The position numbers and the translations under genes are program-made. A DNA stretch of 55,849 nt, taken from Bacteroidia bacterium. Lineage in GTDB: Bacteria; Bacteroidota; Bacteroidia; Flavobacteriales; Flavobacteriaceae. How positions within the stretch are numbered: the stretch's first letter is position 1; every line of letters starts with the position of its first letter. This document shows positions 25,546-34,902 of this stretch, piece after piece. Where the stretch lies: positions 1 to 55,849 of the forward strand of contig JAUIBP010000016.1 in assembly GCA_030427735.1 (NCBI GenBank), written 5' to 3'. The notes under the pieces are model-generated. The model saw nothing but the letters and a program-made list of their open reading frames with translations, was not told where the DNA came from and ran no database searches.

Positions 25546-28099
25546 TATTTATAGCTTTACCTTCTGCTTTAAAACTGTTAATCATGGTTGAAGAACCTCC
25601 GTTGTATTCAATACCAAAACTATTGAATGGTAATGGCGCAATGGTAGTTTGAATGTCTACAAAAGGTTTTACCTCTTTGGGGTAATCATGGCTTGGATAA
25701 TTGGCAGTTGTTTTTAAACTGGCCGAAAGTGTATTGTCTACTTTTTGAAGCCTTATAGTACAAGGGGTTCTAAATGCGCTTGTTGTAACAGGATCCGAAA
25801 TGGCTTTAGTGGTATTGTTATGGTAGGCCACAAAATAACAATCTATAGCATTGCCGTATTTAGTAGTTCTTATGAGTCGTAAAGCATACCCAGTTTTTGT
25901 AATGGGATCAAAATTAATAACGATATCCATGTATAACGGCGCAACACTAAACCCTTGGCCAGCTGTTTTAAAAGGAGAAACCGTAAGGGTTAAGGTCATG
26001 TCTTTTACTTTAGGATTTAAAGGAGTATAACTTAAAGATGCAGTGCGACCAGTTTGTAATAATCCTAATTGATTAGCAGAGCCTTGTTTGCCTTCACCAA
26101 AAAACCAGGCATCTTTAGATGTATCTGTTGTAGATGCATTATCGTTTATTAATGGTTTAAAGTTCCAATATCCTTTAAGGTTTTCGTTACTGTTGTTGGT
26201 AGGTGTGTTTTTAAAATCGGAAAATATAATATTGGGAGCGGTTAACACATCTTCTGTTTTTATAGGATGAGAATTTATAACTGTTTTTGAATCTCCTATT
26301 TGAGAGCGATTGGTTTTTGGTGCAACACTAACCATGATATATTGATTTACATCTGTAGCTGTAAGTGTATATTTTTTTAAAGGCGTATGTGAACGCGATA
26401 CAGCTGCTTTTTTAGGGTTGTTGCAGGTGGCATCGGCGCATCTGTACCAAGTAATTTCCGATTCATCTTTATATGCTGTATTAGCAAATGCGTAAGTTAC
26501 TTGAAGAGAGCCGTCGTTAAGTTTATTAATTTTTGGTACAGCACTAAATGATGGTGGCGGGAGCGTTGCTGGTTTTACTTTAATATTGCATAAGCCCTCT
26601 AATCCAGAAGCTGTTTTTACTTGTATTGAAACATTTTTTTCGACATTTAATGTGTTGGTTGGTATAACCATGCACGTATTTTTATTAGACCGTAATATCA
26701 CTAAATTTTTATCAACTTCATTAATATGCCAGGTTACAGGCTCGTTTTTAGCGGGTGTATTTCCAAATCGAAACAGCGAAGCAGTAATATATAACGAGTC
26801 CTTGCCTGTTTCTATTTCGGCTTTATCTGGCGTAACTTTTAATTGAATAGGTAATTGCGTTAATGGTGTTTTTAAGGTTTTTTCAGCGTCTAGAACTGTG
26901 GGTTTTAAATGCTCAGGATCCCAATCGTCATCACCACTCAAAAGGTTGTAGGTATTGTAAATGGTTTTGTTTTTATAGTTGAACACATAAGCGTTAAGCA
27001 AGTGTTTGTCATTAAGTAATACCGTGTGCTCAGGCGATGTGTTATTGATAAGGATGGATTTGTTATTAAGAGTAATATTATGCTGATAATTTTTGGTTGC
27101 AGGGTTTAATTCGTCGCACCATTGTACAGATGAAACATTTTCTCCTGTAAATCTCGTATCTATTACAGCTAATTGCCCGTTGGCTTTAGTAAAATACTGT
27201 GTGCCTTTTGTGTAAATATTGATGTCGCAATTTAAAAAAATGGCTCCTGTACCGGTTGTGTGATAAAAAGGTTTCGAACTGTAAAAGTCTAAGGTGCAAT
27301 TTTTATAAATGGCAGATCCATTGAGGGCATCGTCTGTAGATTCGAAATGACAACGATCGAAAAATGTGCGTTTTGCACCTACAAACGGACATAAATTTAA
27401 ACGGCTTATAAAATGGGTGTTACGCGCTACAACTTTGTCTCCGTTACAAATAATAAGCTGTGCTTGTACGATGGCCGATCCGCGTTTAGGTCTACTTAAT
27501 TCGGGTTTTAAGTTGTATTTTAAATCGATATTACAAAAATTACCAAAAGTTATATTTTCGGATGTTGTGCCAATACCATCAATATAAAGCATAGTGAAAT
27601 TTCCTTTAGCACCCATAGTTTGCCCGCGGTTGCAAGCAAGCACCACATGTTCTGGATTTTTTGTTAACCCGTTAAAGGTTAACCAATCGCATTGTATTTT
27701 TAATCCATAAGGTATAGAACCGTTTTCAGGAGTTCTTATTTCAGGGGCGTCGGGATCGTCAATCCAATATACATAGGGCGCTATGTTCAAAACCATAGGT
27801 TTGGAAGCTGTGCCGGATGTTAAGTGTTTGGCGGCTTCTTGAATGGAGTTAAATACAAAAGGGGATGTATTAACAATAGTATCACTTAATTGTCCATCTA
27901 TAAAAAAAGACTTAGGCCCTAATGGTATCGTGTCTTTTTCGAACACAATATACTGGCCATTAAATGTAATTGGTGTATTAGGGTCTAAACTGCTGTAAGT
28001 ATAGTTTTGAGCTGATCCAGTAGCATAGTATAACAGTAGCAGAAAAAAAGCAAAAGCGGATTTAAAGGTGTGATATGTTGATGAAATTGATGAAAGCAT
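25532..28099 (-). CDS. Large secreted beta-helix protein, pectinesterase-like with altered active site
   Basis: The 855-residue protein has a long N-terminal signal (AFAFFLLLLYYATGSAQ). Residues of about 70-400 form a right-handed beta-helix like CE8 pectin methylesterases: AIVQAQLIICNGDKVVARNT is close to the QAVAL/GD block, and FFDRCHFESTDDALNG to the DFIFG block. But the acid-catalyst QDTL is replaced by RLNL, so CE8 activity is doubtful. Then come a Big-like module (about 415-505), an Ig-like module (about 510-600) and a C-terminal jelly-roll-like domain (about 620-855). There is no obvious T9SS tail. It is 8 bp from the kelch gene, so probably co-expressed. Confidence 0.7.
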   Translation of the reverse strand: MLSSISSTYHTFKSAFAFFLLLLYYATGSAQNYTYSSLDPNTPITFNGQYIVFEKDTIPLGPKSFFIDGQLSDTIVNTSPFVFNSIQEAAKHLTSGTASKPMVLNIAPYVYWIDDPDAPEIRTPENGSIPYGLKIQCDWLTFNGLTKNPEHVVLACNRGQTMGAKGNFTMLYIDGIGTTSENITFGNFCNIDLKYNLKPELSRPKRGSAIVQAQLIICNGDKVVARNTHFISRLNLCPFVGAKRTFFDRCHFESTDDALNGSAIYKNCTLDFYSSKPFYHTTGTGAIFLNCDINIYTKGTQYFTKANGQLAVIDTRFTGENVSSVQWCDELNPATKNYQHNITLNNKSILINNTSPEHTVLLNDKHLLNAYVFNYKNKTIYNTYNLLSGDDDWDPEHLKPTVLDAEKTLKTPLTQLPIQLKVTPDKAEIETGKDSLYITASLFRFGNTPAKNEPVTWHINEVDKNLVILRSNKNTCMVIPTNTLNVEKNVSIQVKTASGLEGLCNIKVKPATLPPPSFSAVPKINKLNDGSLQVTYAFANTAYKDESEITWYRCADATCNNPKKAAVSRSHTPLKKYTLTATDVNQYIMVSVAPKTNRSQIGDSKTVINSHPIKTEDVLTAPNIIFSDFKNTPTNNSNENLKGYWNFKPLINDNASTTDTSKDAWFFGEGKQGSANQLGLLQTGRTASLSYTPLNPKVKDMTLTLTVSPFKTAGQGFSVAPLYMDIVINFDPITKTGYALRLIRTTKYGNAIDCYFVAYHNNTTKAISDPVTTSAFRTPCTIRLQKVDNTLSASLKTTANYPSHDYPKEVKPFVDIQTTIAPLPFNSFGIEYNGGSSTMINSFKAEGKAINTRPE

Positions 28100-28107
28100 A
28101 ATTAAAA

Positions 28108-29460
28108 TTATAAAGTTTTTGAAGCTTCAATACTTGTGTTTTTAAATTCGTTAATATCGATACAGTATACTTTTGAAGAGGGCGATCTCGAGAATTCATT
28201 TTCGGTAAAACCTCCAATTATATAAAGCTTGTTATTGTACACATGTATTTTGGCAGCTTGTAGTTCTAAATTTAGAGTATAAGTATTTAAAAGTTGTGTT
28301 TTTGTATTGTAGGTGAATAGTGTTTTATCCCCTAAAATGAATAGCGTATCTTGCTGTGATGTGATTGCAGGCGATTTTAAGCAGACAGGCAAATTGCCAA
28401 TCTTGCTACAAGTTCCAGTGGTAATGTTGTAGATGTTTATTTGTGTGAGCGAACGGTCTGAATTGTTGCTAAGTGCAAAAATGTTTTGTTCTAATAGTAC
28501 GCCACAAAGTAAATCGGGATTAGGTAATGCTTTTAATTGATACCATAGGCCTGTATTTATAGTGTACATATGTGCCGAATCGGTGTAGTGTTTGTTGCCG
28601 TTTTTTAGCTTTTTTACTGCGCCTCCTAAAAGGAAAATATTGTTATTGAAAATAAAAGATAATGGATTAACTGCTTGATGCGGATTGGTGTAATCTGTAG
28701 TTATCGTCTGATCGTTAATATTAAAAATGTCGATATCTGTATGTAAATACTCGAACTTTTTGTTTCGCGATAATCTTTTACCGCTCATAATGTACAAGTT
28801 TCCTTTGTAGTGTTGTACCGTATGGTAAGCACGTTCTTTTAAATTATTAGTAGCTACAGTCCAACTGTCTGTAGTTATATCGTACACCTGAATTTTTTTC
28901 GTATAGGTTTCCCAAGTGGTATCGAATTTCAATTCTTTTAAATAATCGGCAAACGATGCATCGGCCTTACTTTCCATTTTAACTAAGGCTTTTTTACCAA
29001 TATCTTCTAAAAAAGAAGCATCGCCACCAACCACATAAATTTTAGAGTCAATATTAACCGATCCGAAATTAGATACGCCTACAGGCATCGATTTAAGCTG
29101 TTTGTAAGGTAACGATTGGAATACATGTCTTTTGTTTTTTAGCGTAACAGGAGCTAAAGCTTCGGTTTTTTGATGTAAATAGACAATCTCATTCTGTGTT
29201 TTAAAAGTGTTGTAACTTATAGTTATTGGGTAATAGTTTAAGTGTGAAATCTGTAAACTATCGGTGTCATTTAAATGTTTTTGTAGAGGGATCGTAAAAT
29301 GGCCATTAGAAAGGGTAGCAGTGCCTATACGTTGTCGCTTTAGGTATACGTTAACTTCGGGTATTGGTTTTTTAGTATCAAAATCTATAACATAACCGCT
29401 TAAGTCTTGGGCGCGAACCCCGATACCGATAAGGAGAAATAGACAAGTGTATTTTAACAT
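28108..29460 (-). CDS. Secreted protein with carboxypeptidase-like domain and kelch repeats
   Basis: The 450-residue protein has a signal peptide (MLKYTCLFLLIGIGVRAQ) and then a CarboxypepD_reg-like domain (about 20-100: DLSGYVIDFDTKKPIPEVNV). From about 110 on, kelch-type blades repeat: SKIYVVGGDAS, GNLYIMSGKRL, NNIFLLGGAVK and NKLYIIGGFTE, giving a beta-propeller. Such propellers usually bind proteins or glycans at the cell surface. The start precedes the beta-helix gene in transcription, so the two are likely one operon with a surface-carbohydrate job. Confidence 0.75.
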   Translation of the reverse strand: MLKYTCLFLLIGIGVRAQDLSGYVIDFDTKKPIPEVNVYLKRQRIGTATLSNGHFTIPLQKHLNDTDSLQISHLNYYPITISYNTFKTQNEIVYLHQKTEALAPVTLKNKRHVFQSLPYKQLKSMPVGVSNFGSVNIDSKIYVVGGDASFLEDIGKKALVKMESKADASFADYLKELKFDTTWETYTKKIQVYDITTDSWTVATNNLKERAYHTVQHYKGNLYIMSGKRLSRNKKFEYLHTDIDIFNINDQTITTDYTNPHQAVNPLSFIFNNNIFLLGGAVKKLKNGNKHYTDSAHMYTINTGLWYQLKALPNPDLLCGVLLEQNIFALSNNSDRSLTQINIYNITTGTCSKIGNLPVCLKSPAITSQQDTLFILGDKTLFTYNTKTQLLNTYTLNLELQAAKIHVYNNKLYIIGGFTENEFSRSPSSKVYCIDINEFKNTSIEASKTL

Positions 29461-29565
29461 ACCATCTGCAGTATAATTAATAGCGGATTAAAGGTAACTG
29501 TTTTATTCCAGACCAACAGGTATAACATTTTACGATGTTGGGTTGATGTTTACGTGAAAAGTTTC

Positions 29566-29768
29566 ATTGGTCTCAGTCGTTAGTTGAAACTATGTACTTT
29601 TAGTGCAAGACTTTCAGTTTCTATAAATGTTTTTTCGCCACGAATGCACGAATATTTGACATAGTTTTTATAGAAATATTCGTGTATTTGTGGCTAAGAC
29701 GAACACAAATAATCAGACTTTCAGTCTGTTTTCAAACCTATGGACTTCTAGTCTATAGTGGTTTAGTT
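29566..29768. repeat. Palindromic dispersed repeat, copy B
   Basis: This is a full-length copy from ATTGGTCTCAG to GTGGTTTAG, preceded by GTTTC. It has all the hairpins, including ATGGACTTCTAGTCTAT near the right end. It lies in the 506-bp gap between divergent genes. Confidence 0.92.
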
Positions 29769-29804
29769 AATAAACGTGTATTGTGTAATTAGGTGACACT
29801 TAAG

Positions 29805-29845
29805 ATCTCTTTTTTTGTGTAAAAATTATACACTTAAAAAGAGAT
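29805..29845. other. Long inverted repeat upstream of the membrane GT2 gene
   Basis: The 17-bp arms ATCTCTTTTTTTGTGTA (29805-29821) and TACACTTAAAAAGAGAT (29829-29845) pair with two mismatches around a 7-base loop. It could be a terminator or an operator in the leader of the synthase gene. Confidence 0.55.
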
Positions 29846-29918
29846 GATATTTATAATGTGCTGTAAATAAAGCGTTTTTGCTAATGGCACATGGATTGCT
29901 TCTTTCTAATCGAGTATG

Positions 29919-29936
29919 GCACAATATGTATTGTGC
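29919..29936. promoter_or_regulatory. Palindrome GCACAATA-TG-TATTGTGC before the synthase gene
   Basis: Perfect 8-bp arms with a 2-base centre end 30 bp before the ATG at 29967. Size and position fit a dimeric repressor operator or a leader hairpin. No regulator gene is adjacent. Confidence 0.45.
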
Positions 29937-29966
29937 GATTAAAAAAAAGAAAAAAGCATTGCAAAT

Positions 29967-31394
29967 ATGAAAAGTCAATCTATTACAACAAAACAAGTTT
30001 ACGCCCAAGACAGTAGCTCAAATTTAGTAGGATTTTTACAATCTTTATTTCAATACAATACCAGCACCAAGAACACACGAAATACATTGGTGTTAGCAAG
30101 TACATTTCTTTTAATGATTGCTGGAGCTATTGCATTTTTTACATTTTATACCGATTTCGAACAGTTTAATTTACAACGTATGGACTCAACATTAGGGTAC
30201 GCATTCTTTGCAGTATGTACTGGGTTGTTTATGTTTCATTGCGGATTTTTTATATATAAACTGTATTTATTTTTTAAGTATAAACCAATTGCTTCGGTTA
30301 ACGATGAAGCTTTACCAAGCTGTACCGTAATTGTGCCAGCATACAACGAAGGGAAATTGGTTTTCGATACTTTAATGAGCTTGGCAGATAGCGAATATCC
30401 AGAAGAAAAGTTACAATTGTTGGCTATAGACGATGGTAGTAAAGACGATACTTGGTATTGGATGCAGGAGGCTAAGAATATTTTAGGCGATCGTGTAGCT
30501 ATTTTTCAGCAACCTAAAAATAAAGGTAAGCGTCATGCTTTATATCGTGGATTTCATTTAGGTACTGGCGATGTTTTTGTTACAGTAGATAGCGATTCTA
30601 TAGTTGATAAAGACACTTTAAGAAATTTGGTAAGTCCGTTTATCACTAACCCAGATTGTGGTGCCGTTGCTGGTAACATAAAGGTGTTAAACAACAAAAA
30701 AGCCATTTTACCTAAAATGCTAGATGTGAGTTTTGTAATGAGTTTTGAATTTGCTAGATCGGCAGAAAGTTCTTTAAATTCTGTGCTTTGTACACCAGGA
30801 GCTTTGGCCGCTTATAGAAAAAGCGCTGTGTTTGCTTGTTTAGAAGAATGGATTAATCAAACGTTTATGGGGCAACCTTCAGATATAGGTGAAGATAGAG
30901 CCATGACTAATATGATTTTAAAACAAGGTAAGCATGTATTGTTTCAGAAAAATGCAAATGCATACACTAAAGTACCAGAAACCTATAAAGGCTTATACAA
31001 AATGTTTATTAGATGGGGCAGAAGTAATGTGCGCGAAAATATAGCAATGGCTAAATATGTGTTTAACGATTTTAGACAAGAAAATAAAGCAGGAACCAGA
31101 TTGTTATTTTTAAACCAGTCTTTTAAAATCGCTATGAGTTATCCGTTAATTATTTTTATGCTTTATTTTATATGTACACACCCATTGTTATTTGTAAGCT
31201 CATCGTTGTTTAGCATTTTAATTATCTCTAGTTTTTCGGCATTCTTTTATTCAAAACGTTATAATGCATCGGAGTCTTTGTGGGCTTATACTTACAGTAT
31301 ATTATACACTTTTGGTTTGTTCTGGATTACCCCTTATGCCATTGCTACGGCAGGAAAAAGAGGTTGGTTAACTCGAGAACTACCAGCAAAATAA
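29967..31394 (+). CDS. Processive membrane glycosyltransferase family 2 (hyaluronan/chitin-synthase-like)
   Basis: The 475-residue membrane enzyme has two N-terminal membrane segments (about 42-62 and 75-103) and four or so at the C terminus (from about 390). The catalytic domain shows TVIVPAYNEG, AIDDGSKDDTW near 152, VTVDSDSIVDK near 206, the acceptor-base region IGEDRAMTN near 307 and RWGRSN near 349, which stands for the Q/RxxRW box. These are the marks of processive synthases of beta-linked polymers such as PgaC, NodC and HasA. Product and sugar are unknown. A terminator (31440-31466) follows it, and inverted repeats lie before it. Confidence 0.85.
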   Translation: MKSQSITTKQVYAQDSSSNLVGFLQSLFQYNTSTKNTRNTLVLASTFLLMIAGAIAFFTFYTDFEQFNLQRMDSTLGYAFFAVCTGLFMFHCGFFIYKLYLFFKYKPIASVNDEALPSCTVIVPAYNEGKLVFDTLMSLADSEYPEEKLQLLAIDDGSKDDTWYWMQEAKNILGDRVAIFQQPKNKGKRHALYRGFHLGTGDVFVTVDSDSIVDKDTLRNLVSPFITNPDCGAVAGNIKVLNNKKAILPKMLDVSFVMSFEFARSAESSLNSVLCTPGALAAYRKSAVFACLEEWINQTFMGQPSDIGEDRAMTNMILKQGKHVLFQKNANAYTKVPETYKGLYKMFIRWGRSNVRENIAMAKYVFNDFRQENKAGTRLLFLNQSFKIAMSYPLIIFMLYFICTHPLLFVSSSLFSILIISSFSAFFYSKRYNASESLWAYTYSILYTFGLFWITPYAIATAGKRGWLTRELPAK

Positions 31395-31439
31395 TAAGCA
31401 GTTAACTATTCATATCCATTAACTAGTTAATAGCTAAAG

Positions 31440-31466
31440 CCCCGTAAAATTATTTTGCGGGGTTTT
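31440..31466 (+). terminator. Terminator after the membrane GT2 gene
   Basis: The hairpin CCCCGTAAAA and its mirror TATTTTGCGGGG end in TTTTG. Confidence 0.85.
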
Positions 31467-31470
31467 GTTC

Positions 31471-31616
31471 GTTGGTATCAGTCGTTAGTTGAACCTATGC
31501 ACTTTTAGTGCAAGACTTTCAGTTTCTATACATATTTTTTATGCCACAAATGCACGAATAATCAGGCTTTCAGTCTGTTTTCAAACCTATGGACTTCCAG
31601 TCTATAGTGGTTTAGT
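31471..31616. repeat. Palindromic dispersed repeat, copy C (central arm deleted)
   Basis: The copy starts with the variant GTTGGTATCAGTCG and ends CTATAGTGGTTTAG. After the left arm TGCCACAAATGCACGAATAA it jumps straight to AATCAGGCTTTCAG, so the loop and right arm of the large hairpin are missing. Confidence 0.88.
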
Positions 31617-31636
31617 ATTAAGTGTTGAAAATATAA

Positions 31637-32191
31637 TTACTGGTTAAGGTGCTTTACGACCTTTGCGGGATTTCCAACAGCTAATGTATCGGCAGGGATG
31701 TCTTTTGTAACCACGGCTCCAGCACCTATAACAGCACGATCTCCAATGGTTACACCAGGACAAATTGTTGCATGGCCTCCTATCCAGCACTCTTCGCCTA
31801 TGTTAACCGGAAGGCAGTCTTCCCATACACGTCGATCTTTTATATTTAAGGGGTGTCTTGCTGTGTAAATATGTACGCCTGGAGCAATAAGGGTTTTTCT
31901 ACCAATACGTACTTTTGCACCATCTAAAATAACGGCATCAAAATTTATAAACACACCATCTTCGGCAAAAATATTGTCGCCATAGTCACAATGAAAAGGT
32001 GGCTCTAAATGAATGTTTTTAGCCGAATTAGGGCAAAGATCATTTATGGTTTCTTGAAACTTGTCTGTATAATATTCAGTTACATTAAGTTTGTGTAGTT
32101 TTCGTTTTACCTTCGTTCTTATAGCAATCATTTCTTCGCAATGTGCATCGTAAGGTTCACCTGCTAACATTTTTTCGTATTCCGATTTCAT
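31637..32191 (-). CDS. maa: Maltose/galactoside O-acetyltransferase family protein
   Basis: The 184-residue protein has the length and N-terminal block of maltose acetyltransferase (SEYEKMLAGEPYDAHCEEMI) and the hexapeptide beta-helix, with TARHPLNIKDR containing the catalytic His and GEECWIGGHATICPGVTIG, DRAVIGAGAVVTKDIP and AVGNPAKVV at the end. It transfers acetyl from acetyl-CoA to a sugar hydroxyl. It stands alone, convergent with the membrane synthase and separated from it by repeat copy C. The natural acceptor in this organism is not known. Confidence 0.88.
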   Translation of the reverse strand: MKSEYEKMLAGEPYDAHCEEMIAIRTKVKRKLHKLNVTEYYTDKFQETINDLCPNSAKNIHLEPPFHCDYGDNIFAEDGVFINFDAVILDGAKVRIGRKTLIAPGVHIYTARHPLNIKDRRVWEDCLPVNIGEECWIGGHATICPGVTIGDRAVIGAGAVVTKDIPADTLAVGNPAKVVKHLNQ

Positions 32192-32261
32192 TGGCTTGAG
32201 TTTTTATTAAAAGTAATAAAAATCAAGCGAGGTTTAATCCGTTAATACGGTATTTATAAGG

Positions 32262-33485
32262 CTAATCTAACAGATCGATATGCCTGTCGTGGTAGCCTAA
32301 TAAGTAAAGTACACCATCTAAACCAATACTGGAAATAGAGCTTTGCGCATTATCTTTAACCTTAGGTTTGGCGTGGAAAGCGATACCTAAACCTGCTAGA
32401 TTTAGCATAGGCAAGTCGTTAGCACCATCGCCAACAGCAATAGTTTGTGCAATGTCTATGCCTTCTTTTTGGGCAATTTCTTTTAAGTATTCGGCTTTTT
32501 TGTTACCATCTACAATATCGCCTAAATAGCCACCAGTTAGTGCTCCGTCTTTAATTTCCAACTGATTGGCAAAAACGTAGTCTATACCTAGTTCTTTTTG
32601 AAGGTAATGTCCAAAATACGTGAAGCCTCCCGATAAGATTGCGGTTTTAAACCCATAGTTTTTAAGCGTATCTATAAGACGTCTTGCACCTTTCGTGATC
32701 GGAAGGTTTATGGCTACATCCTGTAATACATCTTCTTTAAGGCCTTTTAAAAGTTTCATGCGGCGTTTAAAACTTTCGTTAAAGTCTATTTCGCCTTGCA
32801 TAGCCGATTCTGTAATGGCTTTTACTTCGTCTCCAACACCAGCCAATTCGGCCAATTCGTCTATAACCTCGGTTTGTATTAAAGTAGAATCCATATCAAA
32901 ACAAACCAAACGACGGTTACGTCTAAAAATATTGTCTTCCTGAAAAGCGATATCGACATCTAGATCTCTAGATATTTTCATAAACTTAGCAGTAAGGTCG
33001 GCCTTATCGTCTATTTTTCCTCGAATCGATAATTGAATGGATGCTCTTGGGTAATCTTCTTTTTTGTACAACGATTGCCTACCTGTTAATCTGGTTATCG
33101 AGTCGATATTCAGGTTGCGATCTGCTATAATTTCGGTTACAGCAGAAATTTGTTTGGCCGAAAGGGTTTCGCCTAAAATGGTTACAATATAGCGGTCTTT
33201 ACCTTGCAGGGTAACCCATTTTTCGTAATTGTCGTCGGTTATCGGGGTAAACTTCGCTGTAATTCCTAATTCGTAGGCTTTAAAAAGTAGGTCTTTTAAA
33301 ACAGCCGCCGCTTTAGAGCCCGATTTTATTTTAAATAAAATACCTAAGGACAAGGTGTCGTGTATGTTGGCTTGGCCAATATCTAGAATTTTTGCGCCGT
33401 ATTGTGCCAAAACACCTGTTAAGCTAGCGGTTAATCCGGGTTTGTCCTGTCCCGAAATATTTAGTAATACAATTTCGTTGGCCAT
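32262..33485 (-). CDS. serB: Phosphoserine phosphatase with N-terminal ACT domains
   Basis: The 407-residue protein joins two ACT-like segments (about 1-170; the first reads VLLNISGQDKPGLTASLTG) to a HAD-type phosphatase. The nucleophile motif is FDMDSTLIQTEVIDELA (about 195-211), then ILSGGFTYFG and VGDGANDLPML, the conserved motifs II and IV. It makes serine from phosphoserine, the last step of the phosphorylated pathway; the ACT domains may bind serine. A 314-bp stretch upstream (33486-33799) shows no gene or structure. Confidence 0.95.
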   Translation of the reverse strand: MANEIVLLNISGQDKPGLTASLTGVLAQYGAKILDIGQANIHDTLSLGILFKIKSGSKAAAVLKDLLFKAYELGITAKFTPITDDNYEKWVTLQGKDRYIVTILGETLSAKQISAVTEIIADRNLNIDSITRLTGRQSLYKKEDYPRASIQLSIRGKIDDKADLTAKFMKISRDLDVDIAFQEDNIFRRNRRLVCFDMDSTLIQTEVIDELAELAGVGDEVKAITESAMQGEIDFNESFKRRMKLLKGLKEDVLQDVAINLPITKGARRLIDTLKNYGFKTAILSGGFTYFGHYLQKELGIDYVFANQLEIKDGALTGGYLGDIVDGNKKAEYLKEIAQKEGIDIAQTIAVGDGANDLPMLNLAGLGIAFHAKPKVKDNAQSSISSIGLDGVLYLLGYHDRHIDLLD

Positions 33486-33799
33486 AAAAGATGGTTTGCA
33501 ATTATAAAACAGTAAAATTCAATATTCTTATTGATATATAAAAGTTTTTTGAAGGGTAATACTCTGAAAAATCCATAATTTTTGTAGGGATTTGATAGAA
33601 GTTTTTGTTGATTTCTCAACTAGTGAAGTTTACAGTTTCAGTGAAATACGAACGATGTAAAATGTGAAGCTTTTATTCTTGTAAAGACATGTTGTTAGCT
33701 ATCAAGAATAGATGATTAACTTAATAAGTTTTTTACCAAGTTTAGAATACAGCTTGAAAGCGTTTTTAAATGCTTTTTTTTGATGCAGTAGCTTTCGAA
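33486..33799. other. Gap of 314 bp without visible features
   Basis: The stretch between serB and the metallopeptidase gene is AT-rich. I see no gene, no repeat and no strong hairpin. It must hold the serB promoter, since serB is read leftwards from 33485. Confidence 0.5.
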
Positions 33800-34699
33800 T
33801 TAAAGCGGGTTAGCGTTAAAAGTATCTCCCTGATTTAAATCGCCAGTTTCGAATCCTTTTTTAAACCAGCGTATGCGCTGTTCGGAAGTACCGTGGGTAA
33901 AAGAATCTGGTACTACGCGACCGGTAGATTGTTTTTGCAAACGGTCGTCGCCAATTGCAAAAGCTGCGTTTAAAGCTTCTTCTAAATCGCCTCTTTCCAT
34001 CATTTGTGTCATTTCTTGCGAGTGGTGTGCCCATACACCCGCTAAAAAATCGGCTTGAAGCTCTAATCTAACAGAATATTGATTGTATTCTGTTTGACTT
34101 ACCTGTTGGCGTATACGTTCCATTTGTTCGGTAATACCCATAAGTTTCTGTACATGATGGCCAACTTCATGTGCGATAACATAAGCCTGAGCAAAATCTC
34201 CAGGCGCATTTAATCGGCGTTCCATTTCATCAAAAAAGCTTAAATCTAGATACAGTTTTTCATCGCCTGGGCAATAAAAAGGGCCTGTAGCGCTAGAGGC
34301 TGCTCCACATGCCGAAGCTACCGAACCGGTAAATAATACCAAGGTTGGTTTTCTGTAGTTGCTTAACAATTTACTCCAAACATCTTCTGTGCTTGCTAGA
34401 ATAGTTGCGCTAAACTGTGCCAATTCTTCATCTTTTGCAGTGCCTTGATAAGGACTGGAAGATTCGGTTTGCACCGGGCCTCCTGTAAAGAAATTACCGA
34501 TAAACGTAAGTGGATTTGTACCCGTTAGTAGAGATATGGCCAAAATAATACCAATAATAATAAGTCCAGCTTTAGAAAACAGTAGTTTAACTAATGGAAT
34601 TAATAACATAGGACTTAAACCCCCCATGCCTCTTCCAGGACCACTTTGCCCTCTGCGGTCTTCAACATTAGAGCTTTGTCTTTGGCCTTTCCATTTCAT
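33800..34699 (-). CDS. ypfJ: YpfJ/KPN_02809-type neutral zinc metallopeptidase
   Basis: The 299-residue protein belongs to the YpfJ family: an N-terminal basic, Gly-rich head, one membrane anchor (about 38-65) and a large extracytoplasmic domain with YVIAHEVGHHVQKLMG at about 175-190, the HExxH zinc site. Later, LELQADFLAGVWAHH gives the third-ligand region, and DSFTHGTSEQRIRWFKKGF is the family C-terminal block. The protease's substrate is unknown. It is a single gene between serB and a terminator. Confidence 0.88.
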   Translation of the reverse strand: MKWKGQRQSSNVEDRRGQSGPGRGMGGLSPMLLIPLVKLLFSKAGLIIIGIILAISLLTGTNPLTFIGNFFTGGPVQTESSSPYQGTAKDEELAQFSATILASTEDVWSKLLSNYRKPTLVLFTGSVASACGAASSATGPFYCPGDEKLYLDLSFFDEMERRLNAPGDFAQAYVIAHEVGHHVQKLMGITEQMERIRQQVSQTEYNQYSVRLELQADFLAGVWAHHSQEMTQMMERGDLEEALNAAFAIGDDRLQKQSTGRVVPDSFTHGTSEQRIRWFKKGFETGDLNQGDTFNANPL

Positions 34700-34843
34700 A
34701 GTATTGATGTTTAGCGAGATAATTGATAGCTCTAAATTAGGTATTATTTTTTAGACTTTATAATGTTTTTAAAAAGAAAAGCTACATGGTTTGTAAAGTT
34801 ACTGCTCTGGTAATGCGGAGTTTTTGTCTTCTAAAATAGATAT

Positions 34844-34876
34844 AAAAAAACAGGCTTCTTGTGTAGAAGCCTGTTT
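34844..34876 (-). terminator. Terminator downstream of the phosphoesterase gene
   Basis: The arms AAACAGGCTTCT (34848-34859) and AGAAGCCTGTTT (34865-34876) form a 12-bp stem; on the minus strand it is followed by a T run. Confidence 0.85.
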
Positions 34877-34902
34877 AGATAATACGAATGCATTGTATTG
34901 AT

